DNA of 64,000 nt from Tethya wilhelma. Its lineage: Eukaryota > Porifera > Demospongiae > Tethyida > Tethyidae. Positions 42,996-55,600 of this stretch are shown here, in pieces (the stretch's first letter is position 1; each line of letters begins with the position of its first letter). Location: assembly GCA_964030475.1 (NCBI GenBank), contig CAXIPT010000030.1, positions 62,001-126,000 on the forward strand, written 5' to 3'. A program made the translations under genes and the position numbers. The notes beneath the pieces are model-generated. The model was not told where the DNA came from, did no database searches, and worked only from the letters and a program-made list of their open reading frames with translations.

Positions 42996-45949
42996 AGAGA
43001 GCGCAAAGAGCTCATAGTGAACATGGAACATTGTAATTACTCAAAATTCTACTCCTTCCTCTAATTTACCGATACACTTTATATGTGCCACCTACCATAA
43101 TTATACGGCAAAATATTTTTTTACGGAACGGAAATCGCTACTCTAGAGCTGCCATTCTTTCGCTAATTAGTAACACACACACGAAATGACTACCATAACC
43201 CTCTACACCTGTTGCGCACGTGCTGAAGCTAAGCAATAGGTACTTTATTTTGTGTACACAATGTTACTATAACAGTTGAGCTTAGTTATTAAAATTTTCT
43301 ATCAAGATTGGAATCCAACAGCCAATTATCTCAATCATCAAGAGACCATGAAAACTCTTCTGAGTCCACAACAGAACCACTAGCTGAAGTACTTGGTTGT
43401 GACTGTGCTGATTCACTCGCCGAGTCTTATCTCACTACTGAATTCTCCAGGCGAACCCAATCCAGAGTAGATTGTCCCATCGATCTTGTTTTAGACACAG
43501 TCTATCAGTTTTGGCGAGTTGTAGTGGAGAAAACAGCGTTCCACATGACGATTCGAGGGTGGAATTGCAAAAAGCAGTTCAACTAAGCTTAGAATGTTAC
43601 TGATTGATCAGCACAAAATTGTACAATTTCCACCATACCTCTTTGTATGAATTTTGAACTAGATTGATGTACTGCTTTGCATTTGCAATCATATCATCCC
43701 ACTCAGCTTGTATGAAACCATTGTTCACACAAGGTAAACGGATAACTTTGAAAGTATAACTGCAATTGACTCAAAGGGTCTTCTGTCTTCTTCCCATCCA
43801 TAAGTAGCAATGAATTTTAGGGCATGATTCAAAAAATCATTGTCTTCAGAGCTCTCATGAGGTTTGAAACAGCAACACATGCAGACTCAACGCAACTGGT
43901 TCTGAAGGTAAGTTATTCCTCTGTCATACTAAGTCAAATTGACACCTTAGTATGTCTTCTCTATTTTTTTACTTGAAGCAATTTTTTTTTTCATGGATGG
44001 AAATTCTTTCATTTGTACTCATTTTAGCTTTTGATTGCTTTTGTAGACTTTAGTATAGCTTCAATAGCATAATTGGTCACTTTGCAATACAGGCTTCAGT
44101 ATGTTATGGAGTACTGCACAACCAATTAATCTTAATTTTATCACATATCCCTTTAGTTTTTGCTTATCTGTAGAGGTAGTAGAAGAATCTTCAGTTAGAG
44201 CAATGATGAGGCAAACATAAGCTCCAAACCTTTGATCATTTGCGGCAACGTTATGAGCAACATAATGAGTGCTGCAGGTCTACATCCACCACTAGTGTGG
44301 AATTCAGATTTATCCAGACTTTTGAATAGATCAAATATATATCCTACACTTTTTAGGAACTTTAGAGTAGCTGCAGTAAAGATGCATCATCATATTGTCA
44401 ATTGTAGAGAAGAAAGTATTCCTTACTAAATTGCAAGACAGTGAACAAAACACCACACAACTACGATCAGGCCTTTGAGTGCTCTTGAACCCATGTCTTC
44501 AGATGTACCATCACACCCTAAACCAATTGGTTTGCTGATTTGCCGATTTGGTCAAGTCCGAGATACGATAAAGCATCTTTCAGGAATTTATACAAACCAG
44601 ATGCATCTCAGGTTGTTTGGCACAAAGGTGCACATTTCTGACCTGTACTGTGCCAAGGGATAAATAGGGGTCAAAATAAATATATTGGCAAAGTCAATAC
44701 TTCCATCTAACTGGGTGTTGCTAAGATCTTCTGACCTATGTAATTGATGAACACGGCACAATCTAGGTAATTTTTCTTCCTCGATATTTGCACAGTTAAT
44801 ATACTTCCATCTAACTGCCAATTAGGGTCTTGCTAAGATCTTCAAATAATTATATCCTGACATGTATAATCAATGAACACGGCACAAGCTAGGTCATTTT
44901 TGTAACCATTTCCGAGAGAGAATCCATGTCTTTCTTCCAGTTAAACTCTTTATTTTAACAAAGGTACTTGCTTTCCTTAGCCATAAACTAAGCAATATCA
45001 AATTTGTTTTTCACTTTCCAGTTTCCTCAGTCTCTTTATTCATGTCATATAGTGATCTAACTATAGGAGCAGGGCTTTGAACATCTGAAGCTTCTTCTTT
45101 CTTCATAATTATTTAATGCATGTCTGGCTTAATTAGCATGGTCAATAAAACTATATAGATGTTCTCAACCTTCAATAGATCTAGTATTTCATTGATCCAT
45201 TGAGTCTGTCAATAAACTTCCCACACACTTTGCACCTAAGTGTTGCCATGTAGTATCAATTAGCACTTTCATATTCACTTGTCAATTATTGTCACTGCTC
45301 TTTATTTCGGTGAAGAAGAACTTGAACCAGCAGTTGAGCTAAAACTAGAATTAGAACTGGAAGAGAAGTGTAATAGTCTCGCGTACCCTGACCCCTTCTG
45401 CTCAGTCTATATGGCTCTGTGGGAAAAGGGTTCTGGTCTATCACACATACTATACTTGTGCAGATGGATGCAATTTTTTGGGCGGCACAAGTTATAGTCT
45501 TCTCAAGCATATTTCTCACTCTTGATAGAGCAGCTAGAGCATAGCAGTGTTAGCTGCTCTTATTTGCCATAAGTTGTTGAAAAGATCGGCAATCACCAAA
45601 GATACGTAAATTTCATCTAAGAGCCAACGGGTTTTTCACATACGCACCTCTGACCTACAAGAACAACACCATGGCTTTCATTCATTCCAGTGTCATGGCC
45701 TGGCACACTAGCTTAGCTGAATTTTGTGGATGGTTCTTTCTGGCAATTTCACTTGAAAACCCAGTTGTATGTTGTTTCTATTTAACACACACATAATTAT
45801 ATATTTGTTGTGTGATTTCAAAATTCCTGGACTCTGCGCAAGTTTAGCATGCATGATAGACCAGGCCCCTTTTCCTGCAGAGCCAAATAGGTATAGTCTG
45901 ACTATGCGAAAGTAGAAGTGTAACTAGCCGTTCACTTCATTTTTCAGCC
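42996..45949. other. No gene resolved
   Basis: One plus-strand ORF (43308-43586; starts MESNSQLSQSSRDHENSSES) has a protein-like start but no known motif. Minus-strand fragments near 44240-44440 and 44530 (GCRPAALIMLLITLPQMI) hint at a decayed gene. No frame holds for more than about 90 codons. Confidence 0.3.
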
Positions 45950-46782
45950 ATTATGGCCACGAACCTTTCTGTGTCCCAGCACTTACATTTGGAACAGCAG
46001 AGAAAAAAAGAGCTAGCAAACTTTTGCTTTTGAAAGGTGAGCAGAAGCTGTTTGTTGCTGGTGCTGTTGAACACGAAGACCAAGATTCTGCATGGTGTAC
46101 AAGGCATAGAGTGTCCAGTTCCAGAACTGAAGTGCAATGTCAAAGAAGCCGATACTCGTGTGTGGCTACATGTTTCACATGTACCTGGAAAAGCCCTCAT
46201 TTTTCACCCGACTATCATATCGGTCTTACCAATGCAGATCTTAACAGAGATGATGTGATTGTTCAGCTGTAATTGTTCAGCTAAGTCCATTCGGTCACAA
46301 TCTAAAGCTTATTCACATGAAAAAACTTGAAGTAGCTATTCACTCTGACCCAGACCTGCCTGTGGCTGATAGTGCCAAAGTGCAGCAAGTATTGTACATA
46401 TAGTTACTGGTTGTAATTTCACATCATTTTTGTTGGAATCGGCAAAGCAGCATTGTTTACAGCATTCTTTCGTTACGCAGAATTCATTTTAGCTGGAAAC
46501 ATACCACAGTTACCTGGATCACTAGCTGACTCAGACCTGAACAGTAACGGATATTTACCTTGCATATTTCACTGAAAACTGGGGGGCATTCATGGGCAAG
46601 TTGTTTTGTACTCCACATTCTACAACCAAGACATACAACCCAAAAGTGGTACTACAGCATCAAATCTCAGATCTGGGAATGTATTGCCTTCGAAGACCAA
46701 CCATTGAAGCCTTAGAATTACACTGGCTGAGATGTTTATGAGTCATTGACCACTGGAGACAAGCATGTAACTCAACAATTAA
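45950..46782 (+). pseudogene. CXC-domain transposon-type gene, middle part, decayed
   Basis: Plus-strand pieces in changing frames: KGEQKLFVAGAVEHEDQD, KCNVKEADTRVWLHVSHVPG, DYHIGLTNADLNRDDVIVQL, then FVGIGKAALFTAFFRYAEFI, SLADSDLNSNGYL, and TIEALELHWLRCL-VIDHWRQ. The order EADTR-WLH, YHIGL, GK..F..F.F..AEFI, LHWLR matches a protein found in several invertebrate genomes that ends in a cysteine-rich CXC domain; I rely on memory of the pattern. Frame changes and stops are frequent. The reading stops at a TTAA where an element is inserted, and the CXC part follows at 48449. Confidence 0.6.
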
Positions 46783-48444
46783 ATGAGGAGGTCGCATTTA
46801 TAATGACCCAATTATTCCTACGCGTTTGTTTTGGATCACTTCCGGGGTACGGGGTATAAATATAAAAATCCCCGGACACCACCTTTGACCTTTTGCGCAG
46901 ACGTAAAAAATTGTCATGGCACTTGCAGAGCTCCCGTTTTCTCTTTGCTACAACTATGCACTACGACACTTACTTTCCACAAAACACTTGCACAGTAGTA
47001 TATGTAGTGGTTACCAAATTAGAACTACCTGTTATGTCCTTTTATAAACAATACTAAGAATTTGGTTTGTTTACGTGGTCTTAGTATTCTATGGCAGCCA
47101 TTGATGATATTGTACATCTTTGTATGAAACAATACACAATTCTTGTGCTAGTTTCTGCCAGGACATCACTGAACACTGTACCGAGGCAGTCACCATTCTA
47201 GTCACTCTGACTGAGGTCTCTTTGTGTTTGTAAAGAGTATAGCAATATTTGGCTAATTTCATATCCTGCAAAATAGTTTGGACTAGAAGGTAAACTATTT
47301 GTTAATGCAAATACAAGTACTATTAATTGCTAATAGTAGTGTTGTTGTCTTTTTCAGTTACCAGGATCATGATGGTGAGTACAGATGCTGTAGACAAGGA
47401 ACAAGGAAAAAGAGTACATGGTTTACTGGTTGTGGTAAAGTTGGTGCTCTCTCCTATCTTTATCATCAAGTTGAACATCAGCTGATCTGTACAACAATAG
47501 TCAGTCATGCGTCAATAATAATTATTTGCTATATAAAATTTGGTATTGTACGAACTAACCATCTATATTAAAAATGTATGTTCAACAGACGTACTTGGCA
47601 AAATGCCCGATTCAACATGAAAGTGGAGACTTTGACACTCAAGCATAAATGTCGAGAGAATCAAATGTACCTGTGTTTGTATGACATGACTCCACTATTA
47701 TCACATGTACACACATACCTACAGTAAATAGACCACTTACTTGTCACAAACTACAAGTGTAAACTTTTAATAACTTGAGCACGGATGAGACTCTGCTGCA
47801 CCTGTCGGACTGACCACGAAATCATAACGACAGTACACTAACACTGGGGTCTTGCAGACACAGCTGCCATCAACACATCCTGACCATCATCATTCGGCCA
47901 TCAACACCACCTGTATACACCCCTACCACACATATAAGAACTGCTACACAAAAATGTGTGTTTTGTTTTCTAACTCTGTAAGTACTGACCTGAGCTTGAG
48001 AAATAGAGCTACTAGATGGCTCAGAACCACGGACTGTCTCCAAATATTTATAGCAGCTACAAGCAGCAGTGCAAGCATCATTTTTGAGACTTTGAGAGAC
48101 TTTGGGTGTTATTGACAGTCCTATCAATCTTTAGACACGCAGAAATGAGTCCTTTTCACTTTTATTCGAGAAGCTTATTCCCTGGCAAGGTAAATGAACG
48201 CTTCTTTCTCATAATACACTAGTTTTCTTAAAAAACTATAGCAATTGTTCATTTGTGGCGCTCTCTGTGTCGCTCTAACAGCTGTTTTGGTTAGTAAAAC
48301 TGAGTAAAACATAGTGTAAAACCCATGTGAGTAAGTCCCTTGCTTAGTTACCAATTTTCTAAAGTAAAAAATTCTGACGCCATTTTTTGACGTCGCGAAT
48401 TTGTGTCTGGCCACGCCCCTTTTATTTATACGCGACCTCCTCAT
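46783..48444. mobile_element. TTAA-targeting element with 13-bp ends, 1662 bp
   Basis: The ends are ATGAGGAGGTCGC on both sides in inverted orientation. TTAA flanks at 46779-46782 and 48445-48448. Removing it and one TTAA brings the two halves of the CXC gene together. The TTAA duplication suggests the piggyBac superfamily, although the ends do not start with CC. Interior ORFs (for example 47299-47571) show no transposase motif. Confidence 0.75.
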
Positions 48445-48448
48445 TTAA

Positions 48449-48675
48449 CCCCTACCTATAGAATGGTATGGGTTGGATGTACAATTATAGTAGACTGGGA
48501 CTCACCTGAAAACATTGAGCAAGTGAGAAACAGAGTGGCCTTTCTAACTCATGGATGTGGCTGCAAGACTGGTTGCTCAACCAAGCGCTGTAAATGTGTG
48601 AAGGCAGGTCGACAGTGTGGACCAGGCTGTGCTTGTAGCCATCACTCTGTGTTGTCAGAACAGATCAAATGATAA
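48449..48675 (+). pseudogene. CXC (tesmin/TSO1-like) domain exon
   Basis: The frame reads GCTIIVDWDSPENIEQVRNR then THGCGCKTGCSTKRCKCVKA and GRQCGPGCAC. The spacing of the cysteines (CxC-x3-C-x5-CxC) is that of the CXC domain, which binds zinc and DNA in tesmin/TSO1 and related proteins. A frame change at the upstream NGMGW and another after GCACS suggest decay. A possible donor, GTTAGA, follows at 48676, and a hAT-II element begins at 48723. Confidence 0.7.
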
Positions 48676-48722
48676 AGGTTAGAATACTTTACATGCATGA
48701 TCTTAGTGTAACAGACTATAAC

Positions 48723-51573
48723 CAGGCTAGAAACAAAAGAAAGGGGGGGGGGGAGCAGCTGCCCTCTAGGGGGGTCTGGGGGTATGCCCCCCCAGAAAAT
48801 TTTGAGAATTTTCGTGTTCTGAGATGCATTCTTACGCAATTTGAGACACTTAAGGAGCTATATAGCTTGTGGGTACAAAATGCATGTCTTACACATAATT
48901 TTATACTATAATGTGCTGTATTCACTATTGTTTGTTAAAAATTTCATCAAAAGTCATACATATTTACAATTATTATAGAGTACACACAATGTCATTCATT
49001 ATACAATAGAATTAATGTTAAGTAAACAATCGACAATTCTTTGCTCTTGACCAACGACAAGCAACTTCTCTGAAATCAAAATCATTTGAATCAATACCTT
49101 CTATACGAATCCTTAGTAGCCTGTCTAGGGTCTGAGTGTTCATTCTATTTCTTAAATCAGTTTTGACCCTCTTCATTGTACTAAAACACCGTTCACAATC
49201 AGTGGTTGAGACTGGCAGGACCAAAGCATGGACAATTAGCTTAGAAACCAGGGGGAAAAGATCAGAAATTGTTCCTGCACTCAATACTTCTTTTGCCAGT
49301 TCTTGTAAAGTTGCACAAGATTTTAGCTTGGCATGATTCTTAATAAAGGAGGTGAATTGCTCATATTCATTAATGCAAGCAGCCTTGTAGATTCCCATTA
49401 GCCCATCCTCTTTATAATGATCTAATAGAATCTCCAGATGTTCATTGGCAGTTAACTCCTTGTCCCAACAACCCTGCTGGATCAAATATACTGAACGCTT
49501 CTAGTGTATCCACCTGAGGAAATCTTTCCTCCAGATTCTCGACTACGTTTGCAATGAATTTCTGACGTATGTTACTTTCAAACCTTTCCGGCTCATTCGT
49601 ACGAGTGTGAACTAATTCCTGTTCTGACTGTTCGTCATCTTCATCTCCTGATTCTTCAACTGATGACTGAGATCCTGAATCTAATTGACTCAGCTCTGAC
49701 ACACTTTTAGATGTCTTGGCTATCAACTGGTTCACTTTAGCCTGAAAGTCATCTGCTGTTTCTTCTTTCATTTTCTGTAATGTGTCTTTAGTTGATTTAA
49801 GAAGTGGAGAAATAACAGTGAGGTCAATAGAAGACCGCTGAAATGCCAAAGAAAGTCTATTCACAGATGAAAGAACACCATCAAGAAGTAAGAGAGATGT
49901 AAAGAAGTTGTACCGTGTCATGACTTTAAACAATCCTATCGCAGCTGGTTCTGTCTGCTGTTGCAAGGTTACCAGGACTGCTGGAAGACACCGAAGTAAT
50001 GTATTGACAGCAGCTTTGTGTGACAGCCAACGTGTGTCTGAGGCCTTGACCAACCTCAATTCAGGGCTATTCATCACTTCCTGAATCATCTTTAATCCAG
50101 CCATCCTCACAGAAGAGTGGTGGAAAAAATTCCATAGAGCAAAGAGGTGATCCTTCATCTGACTTAAGTATTTAATCCCACTAGATGCTTGTGCACTTGC
50201 AAGAGCAAGTCGATGGCATATGCAATGAACAGCTATCATCTGTGCATTTTTAGAGCGTAACAGTGCAGCAACACCTGCATGACGACCAGTCATTACACTA
50301 GCTCCGTCGCTTCCAAACGATGATAAATTTTCAAAGCTTAAGTCAACTGATGCTAGATAGTGGGATATGGCATCAACAATAGTTGGGGCTTTCCCATCAG
50401 CTAAATCAACAATTTTCAAAAATCTTGTTTTTACTGTACCATTTACAACACAACGTCCATACAAAACAAGCTGCTTAAGGACACTCACATCAGTTGATTC
50501 ATCCACCATCAAGCTGTAGAAGCTACTTTCCCTCATATCCTTCAAAACAGACTCCTCCACTACGTCATTGATTATCGCCAAAAATTAAGCCACGATTTGC
50601 GGAGAAGTATATTTAGCATTACCACCAACATTCAGAGCTTTGAAGTATTCACAGCCTAGGCTTTGGGCTAAATCAAGTAGGTGTGGATAAGTGGTTGTGT
50701 GGGCAATTTCTTGCTTGCACAGAAAGTAAATGCATTTACAACATCCTACAACTGCTTTCGTTTCCACAGAAAGAGCATCTCGGAAAGCACACTGAATTCC
50801 TCCAGGACTATGGTCAGCCTCTATAGCAACAGCACTTCGATGACAGCGACTCTTGCTATGCTTCGTAAGCTTGTCCTTTCTCAATGTGAAACATGGCTCT
50901 TTACACCAAGTACCTCTGCCACTTCGAGGCATCATATTATGTTTCTTACATAAAATACATAACATACCAATTTGACCATCCTTTTCTACTCTCTCATGCC
51001 ACTTGAATTCTCATTTCCATGTTGGATCAAAACCACTCTTTCTGTGGTGCCCAGTATCACGAGGCTTTGCCGTGGAGGATCTCCGAGACTTCTTTGCTAT
51101 TAGCATCATGGCTGTTGATAGACGACGGTCAGCTGGATTAGTCTCTGAGTCATTTTCACTCATTTCCATGACCGAATCAGAGCTGCCGTTGCCAATCTCC
51201 TCCGCAGAGCCAGTCTGCTGATGGTCACCTTCAGCCGGGCTCAGTACCATTCCATTGTCATCATACACACTCGAAGACAAGTTCAGAGATGAGCTTTCAT
51301 CGTCAGCGAACCTTGAGTGAGAAGACGATCGATTCATATAATCAGTAAGGGAACTCTGACGAGCCATTTTTTCACCAATGTGGCATCGAAAGCTTTATTT
51401 AGAAATTTATAAATACTAGTAATTACGTAACGCTGCATGCGCACGTGCACCACGTGGAAAGGGTCTAGGGGCGCGGAAAGCATCAATTATGGGGCGCTTA
51501 TGCCAGTTACGAGAGCGCATTATTGAACAAAGAGGGCGTTCTGCCCTCTTAAAACGCTTTAGCTAGGCTACTG
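48723..51573 (-). mobile_element. hAT-II element, copy 2, both ends present
   Basis: The right end, inverted, is CAGTAGCCTAGCTAAAGC with an adjacent GGGCAGAACGCCC hairpin. The left end is CAGGCTAGAAACAAAAG followed by a poly-G run and GGGGGGTCTGGGGGTATGCC. TATAAC lies just outside on both sides (48717-48722 and 51574-51579), consistent with a target duplication of at least six bases. It was inserted between the CXC exon and a further plus-strand exon. Confidence 0.8.
49018..51367 (-). pseudogene. hAT-II transposase, KIAA1586/ZNF862-like, nearly intact
   Basis: It starts MARQSSLTDYMNRSSSHSR at 51367. It has the zinc-finger-like region (LCILCKKH, WCKEPC, KHSKSRCH), the core motifs SLMVDESTDVSVLKQ and SDGASVMTGRHAG, CICHRLALASAQASSG, an acidic linker (EESGDEDDEQSEQE), and the hAT dimerisation region LPVSTTDCERCFSTMKRVKT, ending at 49018. 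Inactivating changes are few: a CGA to TGA stop at 51011-51013, a GAA to TAA stop at 50585-50587, and a frame change between 49442 and 49485. Copy 1 at 20160 has sense codons at the two stop sites but its own shifts. Few changes imply recent activity. Confidence 0.9.
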
Positions 51574-51579
51574 TATAAC

Positions 51580-51842
51580 AGTACCATACCTATATTCTAG
51601 ATGCTCATGTAGCCCTTGAAGACGACTCAGAGTCTCTCAGTGCTGATGATGAACTAGATATCCCCTATGATAATGAGGATGGACTGCAGGTTGATAGAGG
51701 TAAGTATAGATTTGCAATAGTCTACATGCTATTCAATTGTTTTACATTCTAAACTCAGGGATGCTACTGCAGACTGGCCTGGATAGGCACAGGACATCCG
51801 GCAATGACATCATTTATGACATTTCATTCCCCAACAAGTACT
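51580..51842 (+). pseudogene. Two exons of an acidic C-terminal part, probably of the CXC gene
   Basis: The first part reads YILDAHVALEDDSESLSADD then ELDIPYDNEDGLQVDR to a GTAAGT donor at 51716. After a 44-bp intron ending AACTCAG the second part reads GMLLQTGLDRHRTSGNDIIY then DISFPNKY and a TGA near 51842. Splicing keeps the frame. Its position just beyond the hAT-II element, on the same strand as the CXC exon, suggests both belong to one gene split by the insertion. Confidence 0.45.
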
Positions 51843-53389
51843 GATCTAACCAGCAAGTAGTACAGCAAAGGAGCTTACTCAGCAAGAATTTTGGTAAGTG
51901 CAAACACCTCTTCTTATGAGCAAATTAGTTTACCTCATTTACTATGCTTATCTTATAAACACCCTCATAAACTAATTCATTGACATTTTCATAACATTCT
52001 AATCTCAAGCCAACTTACCACTGAACAAGGGCTTGTAGTCCATCCATCCTGATCGGTTCAGTTCTCTGTCTAAGAACCGAACTCGCTCACTTCAGTTACT
52101 GCCTTTATGAATAATTAACCGCTGGCTACGTGACTGTACAGCGAAAGGAAAAAGGAAATCCAGCCAAGCCCAGGAATGCAGGAGTAAGTTCATATTTATT
52201 TTGACTAGTTAAATTATGATCATAGTGACCAAATAAACTAATTGGAAAGTAAATTGACACGATATTAGCAATACTTGAATGTAACACACAAATCTACACG
52301 CCACCCTGCTGAAGTATACTAACTTATCTGGGTGTCTGGTATTGTGATGCTCAACACAGTAATATACTCCTGAAGTAGTACATCAGTGTTTCTCCTAGTA
52401 GTTACATATATATTTATTTCATAGGTTGGGCCTACCTACATTTTTTTGCGCATCCTGAGGTACCATTACCCCTGCCATAATTGCTAACACTGAGCACCTA
52501 CCTTAAAACGTATTATGCAACTTACAATAATTAATGCATGCAAAATTCCTCTAGTAAGTTCTTTGAGGCTACTCCAATTAGACCATGAGAAATGCTAAGG
52601 CTGCTATATATTTATCACTTCAAATTTTTTACTTCACGACCAATAGTGACATGTAATTTAATTGTGACTACATGTGTTTGTGTTTCACTTTTGCTTGGTG
52701 TACAATCAGTACTACCTGCAAATGAAATGGCTGACTGTTTCAATCTCAATAAAGGTAAGATCCTGATCTTGGCATACTCAATACCATGGTTCTTCAGAAA
52801 AGTAAAACATACGTGACTTTCAAATTAATGTTTGCATGTGGAATGTGAAGGTTTGCTTTTATATTAACCTGCTAATTGACCACAAGTCGCATGACTTTTG
52901 TGTGTTTCAAGAATTTCATGATTCTCACACTTAGTATTATTTGTCCCACACACATTAGACAGGATATTTCATTTCATAATGGTTATAGATTTTAGTCATG
53001 AAATTGATGAAACCTTGGTGTAAAAGAATTGAGTTATGCTTGAATGTCATGACCCAAGATCTCACATCATCAGCTTTTGCATGCTTTCTTTATTGGGATG
53101 GGATACTGTTCATTAAGGGTGAAAGAAGATAATCCATTCCTCTTAGCAAAGGACAGTCTAAATATGTTAATTGTACTAACTTCATTTGAAATAGTGTTAA
53201 GTTTCCTATTAACTAGCTTCACCAAAATTAAACCATGTTGCAAGGGCATAATCTAGGGGCTAATTATCTACATCTTTATTTTGTTCTGCTTTTTTAGATG
53301 TACACGATAATCTCTAAAGTCATCTTGTTGCATCTCAACAACTTCTACTGCAGATGTAGCACTCGACTCTTTCCAAGTGTGCATTATTT
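51843..53389. other. No gene resolved
   Basis: A possible 40-nt exon ends at GGTAAGTG near 51893. The rest is AT-rich with short ORFs. I see no recognisable motif. Confidence 0.3.
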
Positions 53390-53589
53390 GGAATTGCCTG
53401 GAACTATTTTGTGATACCTGGTTGCTCTTCTTTGGAGGTGAATACTTTGATTATAATATTTTAGCAGGGCAATTGCAAGTATGCAGCTCATACCTCCAAA
53501 TGACTGTTTCACTTCAGGCTACACAAGTAGCCTAGCTATAGCTACACACACAAACTCCAAAGTGATTTGTAGAATTATGAAAAAATGAG

Positions 53590-53815
53590 AATAAATAACA
53601 TTGGAAATGTAGAGACACAGCAAGGTTGAATGGCTGTAGGGTGTGTAAGGAATTCTTCCTGTAGGCAAATGAGAGACAATGTGGAGTGTTACATGAAGCC
53701 CATACGGAAAGAATTCTGCACACACTCTTAACAGCTATTCCATCTTGTTTGCTTTCTTTTTACGATTTGGCCATTTCTGTGTCTCATTACATTTCCAATG
53801 TTTTTTCTTACTTGT
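53590..53815. mobile_element. Foldback element, copy 4
   Basis: AACATTGGAAATGTAGAGAC on the left pairs with CATTACATTTCCAATGTT on the right; the centre has AATTCTTCCTGTAGGC. The left arm lacks part of the usual sequence. Confidence 0.7.
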
Positions 53816-53854
53816 ACAAGTACAAAAAAGATAAGAATTGTAAAGCAAACATAG

Positions 53855-54065
53855 GAATGGCCAAATTGCAGGAATGGTTGTGAGATTGAGTGAGGAGTTC
53901 ATTTCAACTATGATCATATGAGCTCAATGACATGGTAGACACAGGAATGAACTCCGAGGCACTCAATCTCACAACCATTCCTATCTTGTTTGCTTACTTT
54001 TTTACAATTTGGCCATTCATATGTTTGCATTACATTTCTAATGTTTTTCGTACTTGTTCTATTTT
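53855..54065. mobile_element. Foldback element, variant arms
   Basis: AGGAATGGTTGTGAGATTGA on the left has its inverse, CACTCAATCTCACAACCATT, on the right. The outer parts resemble the main foldback family but the stem centre differs. Confidence 0.7.
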
Positions 54066-54754
54066 TTTTAATTGTTTATTTAAATGGAATTTAGTCTTTA
54101 GCCTGAGCAGAAAGAACTTGAATACCAACAGCCCAGTACAGTCATCGAGTAAGACAGCTGAAACTTTGAAATCCCCAGCTGAATGTGATTTATGTCAATT
54201 ATAAGTGTCTTGTTTACTATAGACATATGCCCTACCAAAGAACTGAACACAGAGAACAAGAGGATAGGACAAAGCTTGGAGCACTACATTCGGCACTGCA
54301 TGCGAGTGCTTGCAATAGATTCCAAATAACGTGCACTTGAATATATGGAAAGGGTTGTTAGGCTATGCATGAGTATAGAAATTAATGGCTGCCATATGGA
54401 GAAAGTGCTTTTCGCCTTGTATCTAGCGACTCAATGAGAGCGATGGCAAAAGCAATTGAAGACAGGTTTGTTCATTCAAGAATCAGATTCTAAAATTGAA
54501 TTGTCTTTGAGATATGGCATGAGAAGATGAAGAAGAAGATGGAAAAAATTGGAGGTTTGGCATTTTTTAGTTTGATACTTTAGTGATGGTTTTAGGCCAT
54601 ATTTTTGGGCTCATTAGAAACTTAGAGAGAAAGAGCTAAATATTCGCTTAAGCCCTTTAGTGCAAAGTGCTCAGTTTTTGTATTATTATTTGCGTGAATA
54701 TTCATATTGCGCTATTGGGCCATTAATATTTGTGTCATTTCTATGTACCCATAT

Positions 54755-55424
54755 TAGATCAAAGTTTAGAAATGCATGGTGAAATCTTAAAATGAAATAT
54801 ATCATTTTGAAGCCATACCTGTAGTTTTATATACGATTGACGATTGATACACTCATTACCTTCTCAACAATAGAATATTTAGCCACGATCTACAGTGATA
54901 AAATGTATGATTGTACCTTTTTGGAGTTTTTCAATTAACTGCCCATAAATAATTATAGTATTAAATGTACAGTATTTGATGTGTACCAACGATCCCGGAA
55001 CTCCCGGATTTGAAGCCTCTGTCCCGTGTCCCGCCCGGAAATCCAAATTCACCTGAATGTCCTGGATTTCACACAGAAATGCACTTCAACAATGCAAAAT
55101 TCAACGTTTTTTCTCAAAAACTTAGCTTTTTTCAACTCTATACTGTTCTAAAACTACCTAACAAAGCAATAATCCTCACTAGCCACACAAAGATCGTAAT
55201 TGTTTTGCTATTAAATGGGCGTGTCTACACGTAAAGGGGGCATTGTTCAAAATTTTCGCGTGCGCAGTTTGAAAGTCCCGGGCTGAAGATTGGCACCTAT
55301 GGTTCAGCACCTATACTTCCTAGACAAAAAACGGTAGCATTAGTTAATGTTTTTTATACTTGTTATATTAGTAGTCTAAAATACTTGCTTATTGCAAATG
55401 GAAGGTGTTGATCATGTAAATAAC
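54755..55424. other. No gene seen
   Basis: CCCGGAACTCCCGGATTTG and CCCGTGTCCCGCCCGG near 54990-55040 form a short GC-rich patch. No supported ORF. Confidence 0.4.
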
Positions 55425-55600
55425 TCAGGAACTGTAATAAGATACAGGAATGGCTAGAATCCTTCCTGTATGGGCTGCATGTAACACTCTTTCCATGTTG
55501 AATCTCATTTTGCTCACTCTAACAGCCATTCCATCTTGTTTACTCTTTTTACGATTAGTCATTCCTGTACCTCATTACATTATCTTTTTTTACTTTTTTA
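55425..55600. mobile_element. Foldback element, short copy 5
   Basis: AGATACAGGAATGGCTAGAA and CATTCCTGTACCTCATTACA mark shortened arms of the main foldback family. Confidence 0.55.

Larger units (their letters stand above)
53390..54754 (+). repeat. R2/R1 repeat copy with two foldback insertions
   Basis: GTGTGCATTATTTGGAATTG at 53378 and GCTACACACACAAACTCC are R2 landmarks. After the two foldbacks, R2/R1 resumes at about 54300 (TTCCAAATAACGTGCACTTG) and ends at the R1 signature near 54745. Confidence 0.65.

Noticed and set aside
42243..43064. Long overlapping Cys/Ser/Leu-rich and Glu/His/Arg-rich ORFs
   Set aside because: All arise from one minisatellite lacking stop codons; several phases are open at once, and none has a start context or domain.
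45279..45497. ORF with ELEPAVELKLELELEEK
   Set aside because: Short and low in complexity, with no homologous pattern and no splice support.
48717..51581. An 8-bp target duplication for hAT-II copy 2
   Set aside because: Only TATAAC (6 bp) matches directly beside both ends; claiming 8 bp would need mismatches.
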